NCBI RefSeq assembly: GCF_023065955.2
Contig: NW_026623067.1
Location: forward strand, 61,388,444-61,452,443
Origin: Ursus arctos
Lineage: Eukaryota > Chordata > Mammalia > Carnivora > Ursidae
Length of the DNA: 64,000 bases
Reading direction: 5' to 3'
Below are positions 11,578 to 23,175 of this stretch, piece after piece. How positions within the stretch are numbered: the first letter of the stretch is position 1; every line of letters begins with the position of its first letter. Made by a program: the position numbers and the translations under genes. Below the pieces are notes generated by a model that saw only the letters and a list, made by a program, of their open reading frames with translations, had not been told where the DNA came from and did not search any database.

Positions 11578-12448
11578 AAGTGAGGGGGAGACCATCATGC
11601 TAATGGACATCAAAAGAAAGCTAGAGTAGCCATACATATATCAGACAAACTAGATTTTAAATGAAAGACTATACTAAGAGATGAAGAAGGGCACTATATA
11701 ATAAAAGGGTCTATTCAACAAGAAGATCTAACAATTGTAAATATTTATGCCCCCAACGTGGAAGCAAATATATAAATCAATTAATAACAAACTTAAAGAA
11801 ACTCATTGATAATAAAATAAAGGTAGGGGACTTTAACACCCCACTCACAGCAATGGACAGATCGTCTAAGCAGAAGATCAACAAGGAAACAATGGCTTTG
11901 ACTGACATATTGAACCAGATAGACTTAAAAGATATATTCAGAGCATTTCATCCTAAAGCAGCAGAATACACATTCCTTCCTAGTGCACATGGAACATTCT
12001 CCAGGACAGATCATATACTGAGTCACAATCAAGCCTCAACCAGTACATAAAGACTGAGATCATACCATGCATATTCTCAGACCACAATGCTATGAAATTT
12101 GAAGTCAACCAGAGAAAAAATTAGGGAAGATTGCAAATGCATGAAGGTTAAAGAGCATCCTGCTAAAGAATGAAGGGGTTAACCAGGAAATTAAAGAAGA
12201 AATTAAAAAATACATGGAAGCAAATGAAAATGAAAACCAGTTCAAACCTTTGGGATGCAGAAAAGGTGGTCCTAAGAGGGAAGTATATAGCAATACAGGC
12301 CTTTCTCAAGAAGCAAGAATAGTCTCAAATACACAACCTAACCTTATACCTAAAAAAGCTGGAAGAACAACAAATAAAGCCTAAACTAGCAGAAGAAGAG
12401 AAATAATTAAGATCAGAGCAGAAATAAAAGCTACAGAAATAAAAATTT

Positions 12449-12664
12449 AGGGGCGCCTGGGTGGCACAGCGGTTAAGCGTCTGCCTTCGGCTCAGGGCGT
12501 TATCCCAGCGTTATGGGATCGAGCCCCACATCAGGCTCTTCCACTATGAGCCTGCTTCTTCCTCTCCCACTCCCCCTGCTTGTGTTCCCTCTCTTGCTGG
12601 CTGTCTCTATCTCTGTCAAATAAATAAATAAAAATAAAAATCTTTAAAAAAAAACAAAAAAAAA
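12449..12664 (+). mobile_element. Carnivore SINE, CACAGCGGTTAAGCG subfamily
   Basis: The head 'gggcgcctgggtggcacagcggttaagcg', the block 'tgggatcgagccccacatcaggctctt', the 'ctccccctgcttgtgttccctctcttgctggctgtctctatctctgtc' body and an (aaat)n/A tail are present. A 14-bp target duplication, AGAAATAAAAATTT, lies at 12435-12448 and 12665-12678. It shares its subfamily with 26932-27134 and 32195-32386. Confidence 0.95.
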
Positions 12665-13982
12665 AGAAATAAAAATTTTTAAAAAAACACACAACAGTAG
12701 GACAGATCAACGAAGCTAGGAGCTGGTTCTTTGACAGAATTAACAAGATTGTTAATCCCCTAAGCCAGACTTAACAAAAAGAAAAAAGACCCAAATAGTA
12801 AAATCATGAATGAGAGAGGAGAGATCATAACCAACACTGCAGAACTACAAACAATTATAAAAGATATTATAAGCAATTATATGCCAACAAATTGGGCAAT
12901 CTGGAAGAAATGGATAAATTCCTAGAAACATACAAACTACCAAAGCTGAAACAGAAAGGAACAGGAAATTTGAACAGACCCATAACCAGCAAGGAAATTG
13001 AAGCAGTAATCAAAAATCTCCCAACAAACAGGAGTCCAGGACCAGATGGCTTCCCAGGGAAATCTACCAAACATTTAAAGAAGAGTTAATACCTATTCTC
13101 CTGAAACTGCTCCAAAAACCAGAAATGGAAGGAAAACTTCCAAACTCATTCTATAAGGCCAGCATTACCCTGATTTCAAAACCAAAGACCCCACTAAAAA
13201 GGAGAATTACATGATGAACATGGATGCAAAATTTCTCAATAAAATACTAGCAAATTGAATTCAACAGTACATTAAAAGAATTATTCACCACAATCAAGTG
13301 GGATTTATTCCTGGAATGCAGGCGTGATTCAATATTCTCAAATCAATCAGCGTGATACACTATATTAATAAAGGAAAGGATAAAAACCATATGATCCTCT
13401 CAATAGTTGCAGAAAAATCATTTGTCAAAATAAAGCATCCTTTCCAGATAAAATCTTCAACAAAGTAGGGGCAGAGAGAACATACCTCAACGTCATAAAG
13501 GCCATATACAAAAGACCCAGCTAGTATCATCCTCAGTGTGAAAACAGAGAGCTTTCTCCCATGGTCAGTAACAAGACAGGGATGTCCACTCTCACCATTA
13601 CTATTTAACACAGTACTGTAAGTCTTAGCTTCAGCAAACAGACAACAAAAAGAAATAAGAGGCATCCAAATTGGCAAGGAAAAAGTCAAACTTTCACTAG
13701 TTGCAGACAACATGATATTCTATGTAGAAAACCCAAAAGACTCCACCAAAAAATTGCTAGAACTCATATATGAATTCATCAAAGTCACAGGATATAAAAT
13801 CAATGTGCAGAAATTTGTTGCATTTCTATACAATAATAATGAAGTAACAGAAAAAGCAATCAAGGAATTGAGCCCATTTACAATTGCATCAAAATCAGTA
13901 AGATACCTAGGAATAAATCTAACTAAAGAAGTAAGAGATCTGTATTATGAAAACAATAGAATAATTATGAAAGAAATTGAAG

Positions 13983-14516
13983 ACATATCAGATAAAGGGC
14001 TAGTATCCAAGATATATAAAGAAGTTATCAAACTCAACACCCAAAAAACAAATAATCCATTCAAGAAATGGACAGAAGATATGAACAGACATTTCTCCAA
14101 AGAAGACATCCAAATGGCCAACAGACAAATGAAAAAATGCCCATCACTCAGCATCAGGGAAATACAAATCAAAACTACAATGAGATATCACCAGTCAGAA
14201 TGGATAAAATTAACAAGTCAGCAAACAACAAATGTTGGTGAGGATGTGGAGAAAGGGGAACCCTCTTACACTGTTGGTGGGAATGCAAACTGGTGCAGCC
14301 ATTGTGGAAGACAGTATGGAGGGTCCTCAAGAAGTTAAAAATAGAGCTACCCTATGACCCAGCAATTGCACTAGTACGTATTTACCCCCAAAATACAAAT
14401 GTAATGATCCGAAGGGGCATCTGCACCCCAATGTTTATAGCAGCAATGTCCACAATAGCCAAACTGTGTAAAGAGCCAAGATGTCCAACAACAGATAATG
14501 GATCAAGAAGATGTGG

Positions 14517-14562
<46 letters not shown>

Positions 14563-14976
14563 GGAATACTACTCAGCCATCAGAAAGGATGAATACTTAC
14601 CATTTACATTTACACGGATGGAATTGGAAGGTACTATCCTGAGCGAAAGAGATCAATCAAAGAAAGACAATTATATAGTTTCACTCTTATGTGGAACATA
14701 AAAAACAGTGCAGAGGATCGTGGGGGAAGGGAAGAGAAACTAGGAAGTCATCAGAGAGGGAGAAAAACCATGGAAAACTATTAAATACAGGAAACAAATT
14801 GAGGGACGCTGGAGGGGAGATGGGAGGGGGGACGGGGTAATTGGGTGATGGGCATTAAGGAGGGCACGTGATGTGATGAGCACTGGGTGTTATATGGAAC
14901 TGATGAATTACTGAACTCTACATCTGAAACTAATGATGTACTATACATTGACCAAATGAATTTAAATGTAAAAAAA
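13983..14976 (+). mobile_element. Younger 5'-truncated L1 inserted in the full-length L1
   Basis: The host ORF2 text breaks at 13982. It is replaced by L1 sequence from much further downstream (starting 'acatatcagataaagggctagtatcc'), which runs through the ORF2 C-terminus, a 40-bp (CA)n at 14521-14560 and a 3'UTR to an A tail. The host ORF2 then resumes exactly where it left off at 14991. The perfect 14-bp target duplication GAAAGAAATTGAAG sits at 13969-13982 and 14977-14990. Residual reading ([28 protein letters not shown] region) is the ORF2 C-terminal part. Dead on arrival because of truncation. Confidence 0.95.
14521..14560. repeat. (CA)20 microsatellite
   Basis: Forty uninterrupted bases of CA lie within the ORF2 3' end of the nested L1, just after 'gatgtggcata' and before 'atggaatactactcagcc'. 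It probably grew from the short TA/CA run that L1 copies carry at this site. His/Thr repeats seen in translation are an artefact of this tract. Confidence 0.97.
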
Positions 14977-16588
14977 GAAAGAAATTGAAGAGGACACAAA
15001 GAAATGGAAAAACATTCATGCCCATGGACTGGAAAAAAAAAATGTTAAAATGTCTTTGCTACCCAAAGCAAACTGCACATTTAAAGCAATTCTTATCAAA
15101 ATACCACCAGCATTTTTAACAGAGCTAAAAATCCTAAAATTTATATGGAACCAAAAAGACTCCGAATAGCCAAAACAATTCTAAAAAAGAAAAAACTGGA
15201 GGCATCACAATTTCAGATTTCAAGCTGTATTACAAAGCTGTAGTCACCAAGATAGTATGGTACTGGCACAAAAACAGACACATAGATCAATGGCATGGAA
15301 TAGAAAATCCAGAAATGGACTCACAATTCCATGGACAACTAATCTTCAACAAAGCAGGAAAGAATATCTAATGGAAAAAAGACAGTCTCTTCAATAAATG
15401 GTGTTGGGGAAAATGGACAGCCACATGCAGAAGAGTGAAACTGGACCACTTTCTTACACCATACACAAAGATAAATTCAAAATGCTTGAAAGATCTTAAT
15501 GTGAGACAGGAAACCATCAAAATCCTGGAAGAGAATATAGGCAGCAACCTCTCTGACAAGCAATTTCTTACTAGACAAATCAACACAGGCAAGGGAAACA
15601 AATGCAAAAATGACCTATTGGGACTTCAAGATAAAAAGCTTCTGCACAGCAAAAGAAACAATAAACAAAACTAAAAGGCAACCTACAGAATGGGAGAAGA
15701 TATTTGTGAACGATGTGTCTGACAAAGGGTTAGTATCCAAAATCGACAAAGAACTTATCCAACTCAACACCTAAAAAATAATAATAATAACCCAGTTAAG
15801 AAATGGACATAAGACATGAATAGACACTTGTCCAAAGAAGATGTCCAGAAGGCTATCAGACACATGAAAAGATGCTCCACATCATTCATCATTAGGGAAA
15901 TACAAATCAAAACCATGATAAGATACCACCTCACAGCAGTCCGAATGGCTAAAATTAACAACACAAGAAATATCAGTCCGGCAATTGCGCTACTAGGTGT
16001 TTACCCAAAGGATATAAAAATACAGATTCGAAGGGATACATGCACCCCAATATTTATAGCAGCATTATCAACAATAATCAAATTATGGAGAGAGACCAAA
16101 TGTCCATCAACTGATGATTCGATAAAGAAGATGTGATTGAGATATATATAGATATACACACACACACAAACGTACAATGGAATATCACTCAGCCATCTAA
16201 AGAATGAAATCTTGCCATCAGCAACGACATGGATGGAACTAGAGTGTATTATCCTAAGCGAAGTCAGTCAGTCATAGAAAGACAAGTACCATATGATTTC
16301 ACTCATATGTGGAATTTATGAAACAAAACAAAAGAACATATGGAAGGAGTAAAAGGAAAAAAAAGAGGGAATCAAGTCACGAGAGACTCATAACGATAGA
16401 GAACAAATTGAGGGTTGGTGGAGGAAAGTGGGTGGGGGATAGGTTAGATGGGTGATGGGCATTAAAGAGGGCACTTGTTATGATGAGCACTGGGTGTTGT
16501 ATGTAAGTGATGAATCACTGAATTCTACTCCAGGAACCAATATTGCACTGGATGTTAACTACCTAAAATTTAAATTAACAAAAAAGTA

Positions 16589-16804
16589 GATGGGGGAAGT
16601 GGACACGTAGTCTCACCAAATACCCCATCCCCAGTGTAGCAATCCCCAGATCAGGGAGGATCTCACAAACACAAACCTCTCCTTGAGAGGTTTATACACC
16701 GCATCAGACATCCCGAGCTTTAGGACCAGCATTGGATAGTGGAGTCCCAAAATGTCTGGCTTTGAAAATCAACAGGGCTTATGTCCAGGAGACCCAAAGG
16801 ACTG
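16589..16804. other. Unassigned spacer between two L1 copies
   Basis: About 215 bases with a higher G+C content than the flanks. It includes 'gggaggatctcacaaacacaaacctctccttgagagg' and 'aaaatgtctggctttgaaaatcaac'. It does not match L1 coding sequence and has the look of an old repeat or a 5'UTR fragment, but I cannot name it. Confidence 0.4.
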
Positions 16805-17668
16805 CACAATCCTAAAATTTGTACAGAACCACTAAAGACCCTGAACAGCCAAAGCAATCTCGAGAAAGCAAGAAAAAGCCGGAAGCCTCATGCTCCCTGA
16901 TTTCAAAGTATATTACAAAAATATCATGATCAAAATAGTATGATGTTAGCATAAGATCAGACACATAGATCAACAGAGCAGAACAGAGAGCCCCAAAATA
17001 AATACACATATATATGGTCAATTGCTTTATGACGAAAAAGACAAAATACAAAATGGGGAAAGGACAGCCTCTACAATAAAAGGTGCTGGGAAAACTGGAC
17101 AGCCACATGCAAAAGAATGAAACTGGACCACTGTCTTACACTATACACAAAAATCAACTCAAAGTGGATGAAAGATTTGAACATAGGACCTGAAACCATA
17201 AAACTCCTAGAAGAAAACAAAGATGATAAGCGTTCTGTCATCGCCTTGGTGGTGGTATTTTGGATTTGACACCAAAAGCAAAGACAACAAAAGAAGAATA
17301 AACAATTGGGACAGCAAAGAAAATCGTCAACAAAAATGAAAAGGCAACCTACTGAATGGGAGAAAATACTTGCAAATCATTTATCAGATAAAGGATTAAT
17401 ATCCAAAATATAAAGAACTCCTACCACTCAGTAGCAAAAAAACAAACAACCCAATTAAAAAAATGACAGAGGATCTGAACAGACATTGTCCCCAAAAAGA
17501 CATACAGATGGCCAACAAACACATGTAAAAATGCTCAGTATCGCTAATCACCAGGGAAATGCAAATCTCAACCACACTGAGGTAACATCTCGCACCAGTT
17601 AGAGTAGCTATTACCAAAAAGACAAGAAATAACAAGTGTTGGCTAAGATGTGGGGGGAAAAAAGAAAG
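16805..17668 (+). mobile_element. Old L1 fragment, C-terminal half of ORF2
   Basis: From 'acaatcctaaaatttgtacagaacc' through 'acacatagatcaacagagcagaacagag', 'ggacagccacatgcaaaagaatgaaactggacc' and 'gccaacaaacacatg' to 'acaagtgttggctaagatgtgg'. It is more diverged than the neighbouring L1 (lost codons, A/G shifts) and is truncated at both ends, with no poly(A) tail. Confidence 0.85.
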
Positions 17669-18254
17669 TGTGGGGACCCCACCCATATCTTTAAAACCTA
17701 CCAGATTTATTTCTTAAGGTTCCCTTTGCAGTGGCTACTTCTTATACTATGCTGTGCTTTCCAAAATATTAAAAAGCTGTTCTCACCAGCACAGCATCTT
17801 TCTTTGCAAAAGTTACAGAATCACTTTGTGCGGCTGTTAAACTGCACCAAAGAAATGAGCTCTACAAATACCATCTGTGTGCAACTTTGAAAGGCATATT
17901 ACCATTTCAGCTATTACATAAATATTAACCTACAAAATATATTTCTGGAGAAAATTTCAACCACCCCAGGTGAATCTAAAGTTGAATCTAAATCTATTCC
18001 AAGAAAAGAAGTTTAAATAGTTTTGAAAAACTCTTTACTTCTTTTAAAAGTAAATGTAATTTTTGCTTAATAATTTATGTAGATCTTCTGTGAAAATTAT
18101 ATTTAAAACATAAAATTCCAGATGACATTGTAGAAGAAATTTACATCTGTACCATTATATGTGAAAATTTTTCTTCCATAAACAAAAAAAATTGAAAACC
18201 AAAGGTAAATGAGCAAAGACTATGAAAAGTTTTTATAAAGCACCTGCAAAATTT

Positions 18255-18365
18255 TAGTTTAAGCAAACATTTATTATGCATTTAATATGGAAAGGCATAG
18301 TCTAGAAGCTAGGGATACCAACACGAAGACAGACATAGATCCTGTCCTCAACAACCAACGTCTAA
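18255..18365 (+). repeat. Ancient interspersed repeat fragment (L2/MIR-like signature)
   Basis: It shows 'aagcaaacatttattatgcattt...ctagaagctagggataccaacacgaagacagacatagatcctgtcctcaa', matching the old signature 'caaatatttattgagcacctac...gctagggatac...gacagggtccctgccctcaa'. The family is unresolved. Confidence 0.45.
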
Positions 18366-19744
18366 AAACAGCAAATGATACATGGTGGTGGTGTTTTTAA
18401 TGTCTTAATTCCCCAAAACAAAAGGAATATTTTGACTGTGTTTATAAAATGTGAACAATTTAAGACAAAATAGTTTTGAAGTTACATTAGATGAGTTTGT
18501 GAAGCCAGTAGTTATGATTATATTTTATCTGATACTTTGTTATGAGCAAATACCAGAGATACTTATGGATCCAGTTATTTCTGAGGTGTTTTTTAGTTTT
18601 TGTTTTGTTCTGTTTTGTTTTGAGTCATGGTGAATTTTAGCTGCACAAACTCTGAGTCAGGTCATTACCGTCTTGCTAAATTCCCCTTACAGTCTCAGCT
18701 GGACCCAATGTCCTTCATTTCCTATCCTAAATTGTCCTCTTTATGTTCCATGCTCACTGTAGAGAAAGATTTTAGCTCCTAATTGTCTGGGGCCAGATTC
18801 TCCCACTCCATCCCCCCCTTCTGCACAGAACACTCGATGTTTGTGAAACACTCAGAGCCTGGGGAGAAAGGTGCTGTACCCATGCAAAGGGTGGTTATTA
18901 TTATTGATGTTTCTCATAAACGCTGAGATTTAGAATGTCAGAAGTAATGTCAGGCCCTAAGGTAACGACAAAGCTTTCTCTCTCGGAAAGCTATCGCACT
19001 ATGTTTGCTTTGATGTCAGTTATGTCTGTATTGTACACGAACGCCTCCATGTAGGCAGAGCTCAGAGGCAAGGATGACTAGCCCAGAGGGCTAATACCAA
19101 AGATTTTATTTTCTGCCATATCTCACCAGTGAAGTAGTTCCCACGGTGGTTACCTGAGTCACAGAAATATAAGGTGCTTAACACCATAATTACAGAAAAA
19201 GGAACAGTTGGTCTAGCTTCAACGTTTATCCTAGACTCACAAAAACTATTTTTATTAATTTATCTAGCTTGTATCAGCCACCAATATTAATGAATAGCTA
19301 CCAGATGACAAGACAAAATTGTCTCTGCTCCTCGATTAGAGTATTATGGTATAGGCTCATCAGCAGAAGTTTGAATTATGAAAATCAGAACAAATGAAGC
19401 TTACTTGCTAGAATTTGCCTTTCCAATTCAGATGAGATCAGCTTAGTTCTACTGAGAAATGGGCCAGTGAATTCTTTTTTTCTTTCATCTGCCCTTACAG
19501 TATGAATTCCATAGTCAAAATCTTGTCCAAGGATTTCACTATCACAGTGAACCTGGAGTTACTGGTCTAGTAAGTTTCCCATTCCTTGGAATACACAAAG
19601 AACACCTCACTATTTTGTTGGCCTACCTCAAATATCCTCCTTTACCAAGTATAAATACAAGTTTATGCCAGTTGATGAGGAAAGTTATATTGAAGACTTA
19701 GGTTCCAAGGAGCAAGCCCTTCTACAAGTCTCCTGATGATTAGT

Positions 19745-19890
19745 CTTTTCATTTCAGCATTTACTGAGTTTCTACTCTGTGTGTGCAGTGCTGTGCTAGG
19801 TACTGAGGATAACAATATAAATATCTCCCTTGTGCTCAAAGAGCCGAGAATGTAATAGAAGAGACAGATATGTAAACAAAGCAAAATGAA
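19745..19890 (+). repeat. Ancient interspersed repeat fragment (L2/MIR-like signature)
   Basis: It shows 'catttactgagtttctactctgtgtgtgcagtgctgtgctaggtactgaggataacaa' followed by 'cttgtgctcaaagagccgagaatgtaatagaagagacagatatgtaaacaa'. This is the same signature as 4005-4145 and is better preserved. Confidence 0.5.
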
Positions 19891-21178
19891 AGCAGAACTC
19901 TAAAAGATGCATAAGCAAAGGGAAAGAAAGAAAAAAAAAAAGTAGTGAAATTTACCTGGGGATACCAGAAAAGTCTCTACGGAAGATGTAGCAGTTAAGT
20001 TAGAAATAAGATGTCTAAACTCAGAGAAGAGAAGGAAAAGGGCATTACCAACAAAGTCAAAAGGGGCTTAAGCATTAAGTAGTTCAGAATTATATTTTAA
20101 AAGAGAAAGAACATAGGATTTTAAATCCCAAGACTAAGGTTTTCATTCCTGCCTCATCTCTTACTCTCTAAAGAAACTTAGTTGGTAAGAAAAATGGGAT
20201 TAGAGTTGACCTAATAGAGATGTTATTCAAAATCTTTAATGATTGGTATGGCGACTGACCAATCAAAACAAATGTTGGCTATAATAATCAGTACATTTGG
20301 GTGCATATAGAGTGAATACCAACTTACCTACATCTTTTGCCTCCCCTCTCTTCCCCTACCTAGAATGCAGTTTCCATGAGAATAACCATTGTTAACCACT
20401 TTGTTCTAGAAATGCACTAGGGATTTGTTTTCATCAGATACACTCAGACACAAAAACACATAAATCATTGTGATGAAGGAAGGAGATGATACTCACAGAT
20501 ACCTAAAAACAGAAGGCATGGCATGGTCCACAGGACCACAAAGGGAAGTACTAAGATTGGCAGATGGGGAAGTGGGGAGAGCATGGCCCAGTGTCTTTAG
20601 TGGAGCGGTCTTAGGAAGGAAAGGACACAGCAGGGTAGGTCCTCTGAGTAAATTTAGGATTGGACAGTTTGAATAATTTCAGAGGGCTTTAGGCTACAGG
20701 GATAGTCCTTAGTTGTCTAGTACCTGGTCCTAAAGTGATTTAGGTCAAGGGGAAATATATGCTTCGTGTATGTGAGTTTGATAAAGCTCATGTTGGATGT
20801 GGGTTCCGCACTGGTTGGCTTGCATATCAAAAGCATGCTCACAGGCCAGGTGTTTCCTACCTCTAGGAATTAGATAGCCCTGGGAGGGACAGATTTTTCA
20901 GGATCAAGGTCTCAAATGCCAGAGGATCAAGAATACAGAAAACGAGATAATATATAGAGTCAATATATACTGCTTCTGCAATGCCCAGTAAATACAGAGG
21001 CTCAACAAATATGGAGCTATATGCTATATGGATGAATACGTGAATGAAAAATTATTTAAATGTGACGGAAATATAAAACAGATGGAATGTGTAGTGGGAT
21101 GAGGACTAAAAATGTATAATGAAGTCAGATGAGAGGGCCTACATATCACACTAAGAAGCTGAGTCTTAAAACACATTT

Positions 21179-21228
21179 CATCTCTCGCAGACTCTCTCTC
21201 TGTCAAATAAAAAATAAAATCTTAAAAA
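21179..21228 (+). mobile_element. 50-bp stub of a carnivore SINE
   Basis: Only the 3' end is present (ctctctctctgtcaaataaaa...ataaaatctt plus an A tail). It is flanked by a perfect 11-bp duplication, AAAACACATTT, at 21168-21178 and 21229-21239. The duplication shows that this is an extremely 5'-truncated insertion, not a decayed full copy. Confidence 0.88.
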
Positions 21229-21486
21229 AAAACACATTTTAAAGTATTTATGGAATATCTACTATGTGTCTTATAAGGACATCAGGATAAATACATTGAC
21301 CAATCAAGTAATGACTAGAAAACTGAAGAGGTTTTTGTTTGCCTATTTTCAGAAGTAGTTTTCAGTATTACTACATACCATCTATAGACAAAAGTTGGAA
21401 TTACCCATCTTCAAGTATCAATTAAAGTCCCACCTCCAGAATGTCTTCCTTGATCAAGCTAACCTACCTCTGCAGTACTGTTTTAG

Positions 21487-21665
21487 AGTAGTGCTTCTCA
21501 AGCTTTAATGTGCATAAGAATCAAGTGAGCTGTCTTGTTAAAAGTGCAAATTATGACTCAGTAGGTCTGGTGTGGGGTAGGGCTGATCCTGCCTCTTTAA
21601 ATATAAGCAGCCAGGTAATGCCTTTGATGCGGGTCTGTGGGTTACACTTTGAATTGAAAGCTTGA
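21487..21665 (-). mobile_element. MER5A-like hAT-Charlie DNA transposon relic
   Basis: The order 'agtgcttctcaagctttaatgtgcataagaatca', 'cttgttaaaagtgcaaattatgactcagtaggtctggtgtggggtaggg', 'gccaggtaatgcctttgatgc' and 'gggttacactttgaa' matches antisense MER5A, a short non-autonomous hAT element. The terminal inverted repeats are eroded. Confidence 0.75.
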
Positions 21666-21744
21666 GAGGTTTCAGATGGATTATTTTCTAATATTAATAG
21701 AGGGGCAATATAATTATAGTACATAGAACTGGCTAAGAGCAAGA

Positions 21745-21870
21745 ATGGGTTGGAATCCTAGCTCCGTTGCATCGGAAAAGATACTTAACCTAAGCCTCAG
21801 TTTCCTGTAAAATGAGGATAATAACAGCACTGGTTTCAAAGAGCTGGTCTAAAATTCGCATGCTACTTTC
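21745..21870 (-). mobile_element. MIR relic
   Basis: The stretch 'ggaatcctagctccgttgcatcgg...gatacttaacctaagcctcagtttcctgtaaaatgaggataataacagcac' follows antisense MIR closely. Confidence 0.75.
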
Positions 21871-22591
21871 TACAACAGCCCAGAAAAAAATACAGCAATA
21901 TAAAAAAGATGATAATAATAATTAGAGCAGCAATAATAACAATGATAGTCTTCAGGATAGAAGGATATCCTCATAAACCAACTTTGGATCCAATGAGATT
22001 TCCTGACAGCTTGTTGGTCAGGACTTTAAAATGGCACCGCATCAGTCCCCAAAAAGAAAATTTAAATTAATCTGATTACGATTATTTTTTCTTCCCTGGA
22101 GGGGAAACAAGACGATGTTCTTTTCCCTTCACATAACTAGGCCTTTACAAAGAGAACACAGAGTCACAAGATAAAACACAACGTAAAACCTAAGCAATCT
22201 TTAAGACTATTTCCTAGCCTCCCTCAACCCAGAGAGGAGGAAAAAGGAAAGATACTCACCTCAGAGGGAAACGGTTATGGTATCTCATATTCTCCATACT
22301 CTGTAAAAGGAGGTGGGAGTGGGGTTGGGTGTCACTCTAGCAGCTGGCAGGACCCTATGGAATGAGTCTTACTTTGTTAATTCTGTGGACATAGCTTAGC
22401 AGGTACAAGCACCAAGACCCCCAGCTGGTCTTGTTGCTGCAAGCTAACTAATGGAAACGGTCAAAGAATCTCAATTTTTAAATCTCAATTTTCACAACTT
22501 TTCAAGAGTGGATAGATATTTAGAGGCGTCTGTACTTTCTAACTAAGTTCTTCTTTCCAGCTTGTCTCTTACTCGGGCAAAAGACACAGAA

Positions 22592-22740
22592 GGCAGACGT
22601 GCCTGGTTGGCTCAGTTGGTTAAGCATCTGACTCTCAACGTCAGCTCAGGTCTTGATCTCGAGGTTATGAGTTCAAGCCCCACACTGGGCTCCACACTGG
22701 GCTCCACACTGGGCGTGGAGTCTACTTAAAAAAAAAAAAA
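22592..22740 (+). mobile_element. Short carnivore SINE with a 12-bp internal tandem repeat
   Basis: Head 'gacgtgcctggttggctcagttggttaagcatctgactctcaa', then 'ctcaggtcttgatctcgaggttatgagttcaagccccacactggg', and an A tail without the long pyrimidine region. A 12-bp unit (gggctccacact) is repeated nearly three times at about 22683-22715. Duplicated flank AAAGACACAGA: 22580-22590 and 22741-22751. Confidence 0.93.
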
Positions 22741-22751
22741 AAAGACACAGA

Positions 22752-23175
22752 GGGAAAAGCGTCCCATTACAGGAAACGAAACTACCCTCTCAGGCAATAA
22801 GGACTACCCTGAGCCAACAATACCATGAGTAACTGACCCCAAGAAATAAACTCCAAGACAATGATTGACCTGACCTTTACTGCCCACCCGCATGTATCCA
22901 CAGACCTTCGTCCTGCATTTTCCTTATATAAACGTGGAAGTATTTTCAGCACTTTGGAGACAGTCTCTGAGACACTAGTCTACTGTTTACCCAGTACTAG
23001 CTTCACTGAAATAAATTCTCTTCCTGTTTCACCCTCATTTATCTCTCTGCCTTTGGATTTTGTCAGTGGCAAGTGGCTGAACCTGCTCTATTTGGGGCCC
23101 CTGGAGCCAGGGGCTCCTGTATCTCTGTACCCTGGTTACAGCCATGCAGCCCAGGCCCAAGGAAACCAATAACCT
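22752..23175 (+). mobile_element. LTR-like segment of an endogenous retrovirus
   Basis: A TATA box (TATATAAA, about 22925-22932) is followed 80 bases later by AATAAA (23010-23015) and a pyrimidine-rich U5-like stretch. Then comes 'ctgcctttggattttgtcagtggcaagtggctgaacc', resembling the end of a gammaretrovirus-like LTR next to a leader. A 103-codon frame starting at 22861 overlaps it but matches nothing known. The ends (TG...CA) and the 5' boundary are not clear. No gag, pol or env follows. The call rests on layout, not on a named family. Confidence 0.5.

Larger units (their letters stand above)
11212..16321 (+). pseudogene. L1 ORF2 (endonuclease-reverse transcriptase) relic
   Basis: ORF2p nicks target DNA (APE-type endonuclease) and reverse-transcribes L1 RNA at the nick. 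The frame begins at ATG 11212 with MTLNSYLSIITLNVNGLNAP, carrying the conserved endonuclease TLNVNG start, but meets TAG at about 11353. Later pieces are recognisable: endonuclease text at 11600-12060, the 'SPGPDGFPG' RT region near 13035-13060, and the thumb and C-terminal part from 13712. The RT catalytic motif (usually F/YADD) reads VADN at 13700-13711, so the second metal-binding Asp is lost. Two SINEs and a truncated L1 interrupt the gene, and many stops and shifts are present. The last codons and TGA are at about 16319-16321. Inactive. Confidence 0.85.
9424..16588 (+). mobile_element. Near full-length carnivore L1, inactive, with three later insertions
   Basis: It starts with the L1 5' end 'ggaggagttaagatggcagag'. 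About 800 bases of 5'UTR follow, then ORF1 (about 10098-11129), ORF2 (from 11212) and a 3'UTR with the carnivore signature 'gatgagcactgggtgttgtatg' near 16483. It ends in an A-rich tail near 16588. It was later hit by SINEs at 11393-11577 and 12449-12664 and by a truncated L1 at 13983-14976. Without these it is close to 5.7 kb, near the usual 6-6.5 kb. An internal deletion near 15977 removes the stretch expected between '...acaagaaatatc' and 'agtccggcaattgcg'. I found no clear target duplication. Both ORFs are dead. Confidence 0.9.
17669..21178. other. Mostly unique DNA
   Basis: No exon or young repeat is recognised. Old fragments at 18255-18365 and 19745-19890 are listed separately. About 20125-20200 faintly resembles antisense MIR. 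The 20470-20960 part is less A+T-rich and may be an unrecognised old LTR. A (TTTTG)n patch lies at about 18596-18620, and an A run at about 19927-19940. Confidence 0.5.
21240..22591. other. Unique DNA with MER5A, MIR and a small L2 fragment
   Basis: No gene is seen. About 21405-21480 resembles the L2 3' region ('tcaattaaagtcccacctccagaatgtcttccttgatcaag'). MER5A and MIR are listed separately. 22060-22580 holds nothing I recognise. Confidence 0.5.
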
